The notes beneath the pieces were generated by a model. The model did no database searches. It had not been told where the DNA came from and was given only the letters and a program-made list of their open reading frames with translations. Made by a program: the position numbers and the translations under genes. Below, one piece after another: positions 12,709 through 23,284 of a DNA stretch of 64,000 bases (positions are counted from its first letter, which is position 1; each line of letters opens with the position of its first letter). Source of the stretch: Hypoxylon rubiginosum (taxonomy: Eukaryota; Ascomycota; Sordariomycetes; Xylariales; Hypoxylaceae); the NCBI GenBank assembly GCA_902806565.1, contig CADCXA010000048.1, positions 62,001-126,000 on the forward strand, in the 5' to 3' direction.

Positions 12709-15700
12709 CTTGCCAAGACGCCGGACCCGAACCCTTCAACTATGCCCAAGTTGCTATTTAGTGTCGAGGGTACGTGAGAAAGCTATCGTGGTGATAGATT
12801 CATGCAGCATGCTGCTTTCCCATGATCGGGATGGAGGGAGGCAGAAAAGGGTGGCGGCGCCAAGAACGAGCCCAGAAGGACCTTTTTTTTTTTTTTCGTT
12901 TAATAGCTATCGATATGTAAGGGTGCACACGAGGTTCGAGCAGGGGTTTGACAATAAGAAAACGACGATAGGGAAGAGTCGGTGGTGTGTCTTTTGCAAT
13001 TTTGATATTTTTGATAATTCAGGTTCGGATTCGGTCTCGGTCTTGCAGTCACAGTCATAAAAATGATATTTCATTGTCTGGCATCTGGCATCTGGCATCT
13101 GCCCGCATCCCACTTGCCCATTTCTTCCATTTCTGGGCACCTGCCCAACTGCTCACCTCCCCACTTACTCGATTAGCGTGTAAAATCATTCTACACGTCA
13201 GTTTTAACACGCAACAGGTAGGCGGTGAAATGAGTAGGTACACATGTGTTTGCAGGTATTGGATACCTTGTATTGGATACCTTACCCAAGGTTATCGTAG
13301 CTGTTCCCCCGCATATTCTTTACAGGTACATATGTATGTAGGTAGATACAATTCTTTCGATACATATGCAACTAAGTAGATTTATCATTAATTTATCATT
13401 AATAAGCCTACAAGATAGAAAAGAAGTGCAAATGCATCTGCATCCCGGCAATACTCTTCCTTCATTCTAGACTCTAGGCAAATATCGGCCTTTTCTATAA
13501 TACCTTTCTTTCTACCTTTACACAACTTCCACGTGTCCTATCCTCTTCAAATAAGGCTGATTACACTGTTACATCACATATAGGCTTACAGTTAGGTAGG
13601 CACTAGTAATTTGACAAGAGCTGTCTAATTTCGACCTAGCACGAAGAGACTATTTCAGCCTTACGGCATTACATACTTGCGTATTACAATAGGAGACCAT
13701 GAAATGCACAGCTTCTTTCGACTGACAGTATAGGGTAGTGCTGTATCTACCATTCGTTTCAGGCATGCTGTTCCAGACCAAGCGCTAACTAGGTAGGCGC
13801 CATCGTGCTACTTAGTTGCAAAATCCGAAATCTGGAGCGTTACTTAGGTAGGTAAATACCGAGTCGTTCGAAGTGTCAGCCTATACTGATACGCCATGGC
13901 CTTATCATTCGTCGTGTCTTCATTCAAACCCCGATCCAGGACACTCAATGCCGTTTATGATCAAGATGCTAGGTTGGATTATTCACCCAGCACCGTGCCG
14001 CCTTAGGAATTCGATACGTTCTCTGTCATGATGAGTTTCAGTTCCTTTCGAGTTGTAGATCTCCAGAGACTCGTGAGCAGGTACCGAATCATCAACTTGG
14101 GCGTAGGGTAGTAGTTGTCTGCTGCCAAGGACATAGGACCGTTACAACGTTGGCTACTTGTGATCGATTTATTGCCGAAACACTGACTCGGCATGGGACA
14201 GTGTCGGGGGTTCTGTTCGTTGGATTAGGATGGCTGAAAGGTTAAATTGCCTACCTGCCTCCTAGGTAGTTCAGGTGTCTCCTGAAGCGGTGTTTTGATG
14301 ACAAAGGTCTACTGCCTTAGGCCATTGTCAAGCTTTCGTACGATGCTCAAGCATAGGATGAAAATGTCAGGACCGAGACAGGATCATGATAGTGACAGTC
14401 CCAACCCAGGCATACGACTCCCCGAGAGCTCGAGGCCATGAGGTCCATGCAATATCCAATAGGTGGACGGAGCTTCAAGTCGAAAGAGTCAAATCGCTGG
14501 GCACTGGCTGTTTGTTAGGTCGGATAATGGCTGGGACGTTGATGCCTTGGAAAAGTTGGACGTCTCGGTATACTCGCAGGTTGGCGAACGTGTCGTCCAG
14601 ACGTTGAGCTCCGATTGTGCAACCCATCTATTCATACGTTGAAGTTGTCAAGAGATTCGTCACCCTGTGACTTTCATCGAAGCAAGCCTTGCGAGTTCGT
14701 CAAAGCTTCGAGAACCGAGATCCATGATTTCGCCATGACACGAAGCTTGGCGTGTCTTTTACAAGATGGGGACTACATGGCATTAATGAAGATAGGCGGC
14801 TCAAGAAAAAGCATTGACGGCGGTCAGATTATCTAACGGACTGACAGGGAGAAGCCCCAGAATTAGAATGTTACAAGTGGAATCTCTCCGAGATTTGATT
14901 CTCGAATTTTGATTAGATCCTGTTACCCCTTTCGTCTATGGATCGTGCCCAAGTGAACTAAGCAGCTAAGCTCTTCCAAGAACCGGGGATAGTGGGCGAT
15001 CTAAGTCTAAACGCGGGCTAGTTCACATCTTTAGGAAGCACCATCTCGAAGAGTTGCGGCGCGATTTAATTAAGAAAAAGAGTACGGTTTAGCGCCTAGA
15101 GAGAATGGTTTGCTACAGCCTACCGCCGACCGAAGGATTACGACGGTTGCAGATCGAGAAACTTGGCGCTCCATGACGACACCTTACATGCATGTAGAGT
15201 CTTGTTGCTACTGTAGACCTGGAGATATTCACATTATCCTGTATCTTTGCCGAAAGAATAGTGAATAGTAGGGATGATTCGATAAGTATTGGGATTACAT
15301 GTAGAAAGAGAGCCGCATACGGGTTTCCTCAAGACACTACTATGTATGTTGTCTAATACCCTACCGCAGAAATAAGAGGCATACCTATTAACAGGTAGGT
15401 AATAACTAATTGTGCTTGGCATAACACTTGACGGTATACCGGTGGGTAAATTTCGAAAACCTCGACTAGGACTCTAGGCTCTAGCGACCATCCACAAAGG
15501 ATCGTCAGGGAGGAAATGTCGAGGAGTGTTTGCTGCGCCATTTCGCAATCGTCAGTCAGCCAGTCAGCCAGTTTTCGTCCAGTTGCCTAAACCAGTCAAC
15601 TGGGTTTTCGTCCTCATTAAAATCTTTGAGCCAATACCCAACGATAACTTAGATGGTGGAACCAGAGACGAATGTCAGGTGGTAGCAAGACGGGCGTTTA

Positions 15701-17171
15701 GACACCACTTCAGCGCCTGTTCCCAAAGTCCCATTTGGTCTTATGTTAGATCCTAAATCGGGATCTCAGTCGAGAAAGAACAGAATATGTGTTCCTGCAT
15801 TAGCGTGCATTTTGCAACACCGGGCCTGGCATTAGCATACATTTACCGCCACCGAATAGAGGCTAAGAAAGGAGAGAGAGACACCCCTGAAGGGCAAACA
15901 TCGGACGAACAAAAGAGTCAAGCGAGGCGCCGCGGGGAAACCCATTCAGTCTGTCAAATCTGACAGCCATCAGCCACCAACCTTGTTCTCAAACCTCCTC
16001 TCCTTTTACCTAAGTGTAGGTGTGTAGGTTACTACAAATGTAGTAGGTGATTTGCAAGTCCTATAATTATGCCGAAGTACCTAGGTACTATGTGTGATAT
16101 CAGCACGTAATTCTTTCACATGAAAAAATACCACGAGTAATACAAAGGTCTAATGGTTTTTTTTTTCTCCTTCTCCTTTCTTTGTCACGACTATTGGTCA
16201 AGAGCTATTATTACTCTTTCTTCATAAGCTCCCATACTCATTTATACTAGTCTCATTCGCAATGAGGTACTAATAAGTCAATAGGGTGTCACCATCTCAC
16301 ACAATCAATGCTGGCTTGTTGGTGAACTTCCGAAAGAGCCAATCTCGACCTCCAAATCACTTCCTCGGTGGTACCTAGCTCCGCTGTATTTTAGATCCTA
16401 GTCGTGCCTAGAAAGTGGTGAAGATTGTCGGTTTTTGCGGAGTAGGCCCCCCTGTCAGGTACAGCACGAGTATCCGTCAACCTTTTAGCTGCCGTAGGGA
16501 GTAAAGGTTGTCTACGGCTTGCAGCCGCTGAAACGATGCTGCCCGTACATAGTAGCTGTACGGCGCCGTTGTACGACATAGAGCTGAGCCAACCACGAGC
16601 CAAATAGGTGGTGTGCCTGTGTGCTAGAGGACTTCCTAAGTCACGCCTCTTTGCGACGAGTTTTTGTCCCTCACAAAGAGTCCTCTTCAAGGCAACTTTG
16701 CAACGACAAGGAAAGGTCGAAATAGTAGTAGTTAGTCGTAAAACTGAGTGGATCGAGTTCTATTGCAGTTCGGCAACCCCCAGTTAGCATAGTTGGCTCT
16801 TAATCCACAGCCTCCACCGCCGATGTGCTTCTCGAGGATGCCCCTGGACGCACTAGTTCAAAGGGCCTGGAGGTTCCTCTTCAGTTTAATTTCCCAGCCA
16901 GCGAGGATCGTCCCCTATTCGGAATCCTTTGTGCCTGATCAACCTATTAATACTCGACCGCTTCCATCGTCTCTTCTCAACTTCTTTTTCCCTCCTCAGC
17001 CAAACAGCCAACACCACAATTCTAGTCACTTGACTCAACTTTGACCTTCGGTCGTCCATTCTTTAAGAAAACCAATACTCCAAGCTTTCAGCTTTTATTA
17101 CATTCTTTTCCCCCCTTACCGAAACTACCTCTTGTTCGTTTCCCCCAACGTCCAATACCAATACCTTCAAG
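12709..17171. other. Gene-free region with a possible decayed gene
   Basis: These 4.5 kb have no supportable intact gene. Weak coding-like traces on the minus strand between about 14.4 and 14.8 kb are reported under findings. A 13-base T run near 12884 lies in the LOS1 upstream region. The last 250 bases are C/T-rich, like the leader of a well-expressed fungal gene, and precede the wall-protein gene. Confidence 0.55.
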
Positions 17172-17828
17172 ATGCGTTTCACTGGAGCTATCTTCTTCGC
17201 TGGTGCCGCCATGGCCGGAAGCACTATCTATTCCACCGACTTTGTGACTATCACTTCTTGCGGCCCTACCGTTACGAACTGCCCGGCTGCTTCGACTGTC
17301 ACCTCTAGCACCGTCTACCCGGTCTCTAGCGGTGTGTCCGCGTCCACCTCGGCCTACACCAACAGCACCGTCCCCAGCTACCCTACCGGCCCTGCTTCCG
17401 TGCCTTCTGCTGGTTACCCTACCTCGGCCACCTCCGAGACTGCTCCCTACCCTACCTCCACCGTGAGCACCAAGGTCCCTGAGCAGCCCAGCTACCCTAC
17501 CTCGGTGATCCCCATCACCTACACCACCTGCGTGCCGACCACCATTGTCAGCTACTCGACTATCACCGTCAGCACCTCCGCCCCTGCTGGCACTGGCTAC
17601 CCCGTCGGCCCCGGCTCCCCTGGTGCCACCGGCTCGTACACTGCTTCGTGAGTAACCTCTTAAATCTGATTTCACTAGTATTTGGAACTAACATCATAAC
17701 CCAGCAACCCTGCCTCCCCCAGCTACCCCACTGGCAGCCCCATCCCTACTGCCGGTGCTTCCACCATGGCCGGCTCTGGCCTTCTCGCCGCTGCCGCCGG
17801 TGTTGCCGCTCTTCTCTTTGCTGCTTAA
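17172..17828 (+). CDS. Ser/Thr-rich GPI-anchored cell-wall protein
   Basis: Predicted secreted wall protein of 199 aa. Exons are 17172-17647 and 17705-17828; the intron (GTGAGT..CCCAG, 57 bp) interrupts a Ser codon. The signal peptide MRFTGAIFFAGAAMA is followed by a short Cys-containing segment (TSCGPTVTNCPA). A long Ser/Thr/Pro/Tyr-rich body follows, with recurring YPT blocks (SYPTGP, GYPTSA, PYPTST, SYPTSV) that are likely O-mannosylated. The second exon ends in a small-residue site followed by the hydrophobic tail GLLAAAAGVAALLFAA, a typical GPI-attachment signal. The layout resembles small abundant fungal wall proteins such as the Neurospora clock-controlled CCG-6 type, but I assign no specific function. 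The C/T-rich leader and strongly C-ending codons suggest high expression. Confidence 0.85.
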
Positions 17829-19180
17829 GCAGGTCACTTCTGGTTTTCTCTGTTGAATGATTCAAAGCCAGAATGGCGAGCGGCCACATGAGACTTGGAT
17901 TGCATGGTTCGGCTGCATATGTACTTAATCTCTAATTGTATCTATGGCCTTCGAATGCCTATGACAAACATTTGATTCGAAGCCCATATTTGCAAGACTT
18001 GCTTGGATTCTGTGAATGTGAATTGTTCTGTAGACTTCATCTATTACCCTTGGATGGTTACCCTAAGGCAACTGTTGGCTGTGGACTAGTTCGGGGCTTA
18101 GTTGTCGATCATAGCCTTTTAACCCTTGCTTGTAATTTCCGATCCTTGTGGAGTGTGGATGACACTTGTCCAACCATGGTTAAGTGTGCCTGATCTACAC
18201 GCGACCGGGAAATTAGCACGCGGTTATGGCTTACGTTCATTACTAGTGAGTATTTGTGTTACTTAGTACTCGGTCTGTCATTGTCCTTGTTGCTCTTAGG
18301 TAACGTCACATTAGATGCTGCTCGGCGCCGCAAATGCAAAATCTCAAACGTCAAGTTCGTCGTCAGCTTATTGGAGGCCATCTTTCAGCTCATGCCTTCA
18401 CGTACTTTGTACGCCCCCGGTGGGTTTATTTACCACGCAGCCACGGAAGTATGTGTGGCTCTGACTGCAATATAAATGCGCTTCAATTTTACATCTTCGA
18501 CTCGCAAAATATTGGATTTGGTTCTCACCGTACGTTGTAGTCTATTCGATTTGGAGACCAGTAGTTAGTATAAAAGTAGGTGATACCAGTTCGTCGTAGA
18601 TAAGACTCCATACCATATGTTGCCCTCAAGTCCCTTTACAGTTACCATATTTCTCTCGTATGAGCCCTTAGCATTGAGCACTCTCTAATTAGTATCTTCT
18701 AGGATCACTCATCAAATAAATTAGTCTTGTTGCTCTCAGCTTTTCTTGTTGATGCTTTATTAACTAGAATTTTACCTCCTAATATGATATAACGTCTTAC
18801 AGACTTATCTATTCAGCAACGAATTGCTTTACTCTCTTCCATTGCTTTCGCTGTCTAGTTTTGACGTTTGCAACATTGAACTACCTAGGCCAAATAGGCA
18901 TGAGTACGTTGATTGGCTCACCATGGAGCTAACTACATCGTATGCCGAGTTTCTTGCCTCTTCACTCTTTTCTTTCTCTCAAATTCGGATGCAAACATTA
19001 TTTATTGTATTGTTGTACTAAGCTTCCGATCGCTGCAGTGGGTACAAACGCAAGCTGTCCTTGGTATCTGCTACGGTTCACACTAGAGCTATTTAGAATT
19101 ATGATAAGTTGAGAGACGTCAACCATCCGTCTATAGCAAACTACAGCACCATTAAATGCGTCACAAATGAAATATCTGGT

Positions 19181-19291
19181 AGTTGGGTTCATGAGGGGAG
19201 GATAGGTTCGATTCCTATCAACGATATTCGGGGTTTCCCCGTCTGGTAACGCTGATAGGAATCGAATATATCCTCCCTCATGAACCCAACT
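19181..19291. repeat. Inverted repeat (about 40-base arms) with tRNA T-arm-like sequence
   Basis: The left arm (19181-19220) and right arm (19253-19291) are reverse complements apart from one indel and two adjacent mismatches. The 32-base spacer holds its own small hairpin, CGGGG-TTT-CCCCG. The left arm contains GATAGG-TTCGATT-CCTATC, a 6-bp stem with a 7-base loop matching the tRNA T-loop/B-box pattern. No acceptor stem, D-arm or anticodon arm could be placed, so I do not call a tRNA. Confidence 0.85.
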
Positions 19292-19924
19292 CTAGTAAGT
19301 ATCGTTGGGTAGATACATTAGTCCCTCGATCCGAATCAATCCGATTTTGACTTACTATCAACCCAGCCTGGAGGATCTAGATATAAGACGTCACCAACTT
19401 GATTAATATGTATTAACTATAGGGGGAATCTTCCACTGGGTCGGCTCGGACGCTTCTAGACGCAAGCCTTCAGCGCATTCGCATATCGCTAGGCCGTCTC
19501 CTATCGTAGTGTGGGCCGCGGCTCCTTGGCAAGCCTCGCATCGACGACGGGTTGCTAAGCGAGTGCGAGGTCTCCATGTGATTGGTTAGATCTTGTAAGT
19601 CAGCTCATCCCCGGGTCGCTGCCTACGTATCACGATATTGCCAGTCCTACTGTCAATGGCCATTATTGTCTATCCTGTGCATGAGTTGCCCTGGATCGAT
19701 CAAAATAGGATCGCATTGCTGCGCTAGATTGATTCTTGGAAGAGCCATGATGACGAGTCCCGAACTCGCAGTGGACTGCGAGCTTCGGCCAGAGCCTTCT
19801 TTACGGGAGACACATAGTAAGCCCAGGAGAGATATGAATATTTCTATACTATATCATGCCTGGGAGCTGTATCGTATAAATGGCTTCCATACGCATGCCC
19901 CAAAACTGAGATTATCTGGCATGA

Positions 19925-19948
19925 TACCTACCTACCTACCTACCTACC
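19925..19948. repeat. (TACC)6 microsatellite
   Basis: Six perfect tandem TACC units about 100 bases upstream of the RTA1-like gene start. Confidence 0.9.
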
Positions 19949-20048
19949 AGAAGCTGCTGCTTGATCCCGACACTGATACATAACCTAGAGGATATTGACA
20001 ACTCTCTCCTATTTTTCTGGTCTGTTCTTTGTAAGACAAGACTTGACG

Positions 20049-21136
20049 ATGGACGGTCTACCACTAATACCGTTTGGTCCGCGTGCCACCTGCACCCTCG
20101 ACTTGTGTCCGATCGAGTGGTCCGTATTACAATATCGCCCATCCCTCGGTTCCAGCATTGCTTTCATCTGCATTTTCTCCGGGCTGCTGTTCGTCCACAG
20201 CTTTATCGGAGCACGGTGGAAGAGTTGGTGGTTTATGAGTTGTATGGGGGTCGGCTGTATAACTGAGATACTCGGCTATGGAGGACGCGTGATACTCTTC
20301 TACAACCCATTTAGCTTTGCTGGATTTATGATGCAGATCAGTACGACTTCTCCCCATCCCCCCTTTCCCACCCCTCCTCGAACAAGGACTATGGAGGATG
20401 GCGCTGACTAATGGCTGACGATTTCATCGATAGTTTGCATCGGCTGTGCTCCCGTCTTCTACTCGGCTGCAATTTACGTGACGATAGCCAAAGTTGTCGA
20501 GAATCTCGACCCGACCCTATCCCGAATTAAACCAAAGTTCTACTATGTCATATTCATTGCTTCGGACCTATTCTCCGGTGTACTCCAAGGTGTTGGAGGG
20601 TATATACCACCTTTTTCTTTTCCTCGGATTTGCTCCCCTTGACTCTCTTCAGCACTTCATATTTCCAAATCATCCTCTCGCTAACGCTGACCTCGCTCCG
20701 CAGTGCGACGTCGACATCGAGCAATGGACAGAGCAAATACGCAGTCGATCTGACTCTTGCTGGGCTCAGCTTGCAAGTCTTCTCCATGGTAGTATTCTGC
20801 GGACTCATCGCCGACTACATAATTCGATACTCCAAAGCTGGTGGAAATGCGCTCACTAGTCCCCGACTGAGGCTCTTCATAACTTTCCTTAGTATCGCTA
20901 TCCTGCTTATCCTGACGCGGTGCGCATATCGAGTAGCCGAGTTGAATGAAGGGTACCAGGGCGATCTAATTCATGACGAGCCTCTTTTCATCGGGCTCGA
21001 GGGCGTCGTAATATCCCTTGCTACCTTGGCTTTGTGCATCGGACATCCCGGCTTCGTATTCTTGCCATCCGAGAATGGTCTAAAGATGTCCAAGAAGACC
21101 AGCGAAGAGAACGGGATTCTGCTCCAGCGCAAATGA
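20049..21136 (+). CDS. RTA1-like seven-helix membrane protein
   Basis: Member of the fungal RTA1 / lipid-translocating exporter family (RTA1, RSB1, RTM1), plasma-membrane proteins tied to resistance to toxic lipids and drugs. Exons are 20049-20340, 20434-20599 and 20704-21136, giving 296 aa. Both introns restore frame inside conserved helices: ..GFMMQI-ICIGCAPVFYSAA.. and ..GVLQGVGG-ATSTSSNGQ... About seven hydrophobic segments can be seen, with family motifs EILGYGGRVI, CAPVFYSAAIY and FRL-type positions such as RCAYRVAELNEGYQG in the sixth loop. The C-terminal tail is short, basic and polar. The start at 20049 (MDGLPLIPFGP) fits the family better than an in-frame ATG 18 codons upstream. It lies 398 bp ahead of the PDI-like gene on the same strand. 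Confidence 0.92.
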
Positions 21137-21534
21137 ATAGCCGGTTGGTGTTTTGATATTATACGGTAATGGGGTAAGCTATGGAGAAAGAATATGGAGA
21201 AAGAATAAGGTGAAACTATCGTTACAAAACCTTTACGTCGTCTTTAAGAGGAGTTACCTGACAGCAGCCCCTGAACGATACTTATGCGCTAAGGTGGTTC
21301 AACATTAACAGTGCCAGGCGGTTGTCAGACATCCGTCAGGTCGATTGCTTGATTAGCCCTGCTGCGGTTAGTCTAATACAACCTCAAACCGCATGAATAA
21401 TTTACTATGTAATCTCCTTAGACCATCAATGGATAGCAGCGTTCGGTTTCTTTTTGAAGCATGAAAGTGTACTTAGTTTTTTTCCCCTAATATAGTGCTC
21501 TCTTAGCTTGACGAATCATTTTCCAGTAGCCACA
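21137..21534. promoter_or_regulatory. Intergenic region upstream of the PDI-like gene
   Basis: 398 bp between two same-strand genes. It must hold the 3' end of the RTA1-like gene and the promoter of the PDI-like gene. I see no distinct ER-stress element or other motif that I can name. Confidence 0.4.
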
Positions 21535-22975
21535 ATGCTTCGCGTTGCGGCAACTGTGCTCGCCTTTCACACCCTACTTACCATCGCGAAGGCGTGGAAA
21601 CATGTCTCCGAATCCGAGTTCCAATCCACGCTCAACGAAGGCGATGGGACGATCGTAGTGGCTTGTTAGTGAATCATCGCCGAATTTGGCATCCACACCG
21701 CGAATGATGCTAACCTTTGCATAGATGTAAACGTGAGAGAGTTAGTACCCTCTCAACCCTTTACTATAGACAAACCATCTAAAGATGCGATCACAGCGAC
21801 AAGTCAGAACATCTAGAAACAGAGTGGTCGCTAGCAACTCCCGAGGCACATATACCATTTGTCAGTGTCGATTGTGAGGCAAACCCTGCCATATGCGCAT
21901 CTCACGGGGTAGGTTCAACTTCGACTGTAAAGCTATACAAGCAAGGCGAGGCTATATCGACGTATAATGGCCCTCGAAGAGCATCGGCGTCCGTAAAACC
22001 CCTAGGAAGACGTATTCATTCTCCGTAAAAAAGACTTAACTAACAACATGATAGTATTCTCTCTTGGGCTAGTCGGGTACAGCGTCCTGCCGTCTCTGAA
22101 GTCGGCCCTACGGAGCTAGATGACTTCAGGAAAGCAGATGAAACAGTCTTTTTGGCGTACCTTGACGCGGACGACGAGACATCAAAGGCTGCTTTCGCCG
22201 ATGTCGCGGGACGCTATTGCGAGGAATTCAGCTTCGGTATGACTACCGACGCCGATGTACTCGCAGCAGAGGGTGTAACGGCACCGATTGTTAAATGCTA
22301 TAAGCCACTTGACGGCGACACCCACGAGTTTACGAACCCTACGGACACAGGTGCTCTCGAGAAATTCGTCAAAGAGGCCTCTAGACCTGTGATAGGGGAG
22401 CTGCTCCCACACAACCACCAACGATTCCTCGACGTAGGTTAACCTGAAACACTTCCCGTTCTGCCCAGCAATTATCTAGTTGGCTATCTAGGAAGCCAAT
22501 TCTATATATCTGCATCTCATCTGGACTGACAAGCATGTGAGAAATATAGCGCGGTTGGTCGATGGTTTACGTCTTCGCCGCCACGGAAGCCGAGCGCTCC
22601 GAGATCCGCAAGGAGCTGAACAAGGTCGCGCGCAACCAGTATGAAAGTCTGACTATGGTCACCGTTGATCCCCTCGAGTTCCCCTTGCTACTTGCAAAGC
22701 TCGGTCTCGATCCGGCTGTCCTCCCCGCTGGTGCCGTTCACCAGCTCTCTAAGGACAGGATTTACCCTTACCCAAAAGGTCGAGGTTGGACGTCGAGCGA
22801 GCTCCAAAGCTGGGGGCTAGACGTGTGGCAGGGGCGCATCAAGCCCTGGACGCCTCCTGGCGTGACAACTACGTACGATGACCTGGGCGGGCGTATCAAG
22901 GCCACGCAGAGGGTATCGATACGGAACAATATCCCGGGGGTCAAGATCAGAGTGGGTGGTCGAGATGAACTTTAG
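21535..22975 (+). CDS. PDI-like ER protein lacking CXXC active sites
   Basis: Thioredoxin-fold protein of the protein disulfide isomerase family, 380 aa. Exons are 21535-21664, 21725-21740, 21797-21988, 22055-22433 and 22550-22975. The signal peptide MLRVAATVLAFHTLLTIAKA starts it and RDEL ends it, so it is predicted to be ER-lumenal. An a-like domain (residues about 20-125) keeps VSVDCEANPAICASHGV and the TVKLYKQGE..YNGPRRASA strand, but the CGHC position reads YVNVRDDKSEHL with no cysteine pair. A b domain and a b'-like domain (MVYVFAATEAERSEIRKEL..) follow. The whole a' domain of ordinary ~500-aa PDI is absent. It therefore cannot be a normal dithiol oxidoreductase; a non-catalytic chaperone role is an inference. 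One donor (GTCCGT at 21989) is atypical but gives the expected RRASA-ILSW join. The 16-nt exon 2 is unusually short. Confidence 0.8.
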
Positions 22976-23284
22976 GGGGGATATTCCGGAGGCAAATGGG
23001 AAACCTGCATATAAATATATTGCGATTTAGTTACCACAGGGGGAATATAGGGGTATGAGGTCAACATTCAGTGGCATCTATTTAAATCCAACGCGTATTC
23101 CCATGAGATTACCATGCTTTCTATCCAAATCCCGTGTAAGCATCTAGCAACCGCCATATATGCAAATGCACCCAAGTGTCGCTATGCTATTTGACCCCCC
23201 AAAATATGTATTAGTTTATGTATCCCATTTCTATATCCTGTGTCGTAACACTCATAACGAAATCCACTGAAGCTCTTTTTGACT
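22976..23284. other. Short convergent gap
   Basis: 309 bp between the ends of the PDI-like (+) and MFS (-) genes. Nothing is recognised beyond presumed 3' UTRs. Confidence 0.5.

Larger units (their letters stand above)
17829..20048. other. Gene-free region containing a hairpin
   Basis: AT-richer gap between the wall protein and the RTA1-like gene. It has no credible open frame. It contains the long inverted repeat at 19181-19291 and a (TACC)6 microsatellite at 19925-19948. Confidence 0.6.

Noticed and set aside
16391..16690. 99-codon minus-strand frame
   Set aside because: No family features and no supporting exons.
17088..17675. 195-codon Gly/Arg-rich frame antisense to the wall protein
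   Set aside because: It is the mirror image of the Ser/Thr/Pro-rich coding strand, a usual artefact of C-ending codons.
19181..19225. tRNA gene at the T-arm-like sequence
   Set aside because: I could not place an acceptor stem, D-arm or anticodon arm upstream, so only a relic or chance match is supported.
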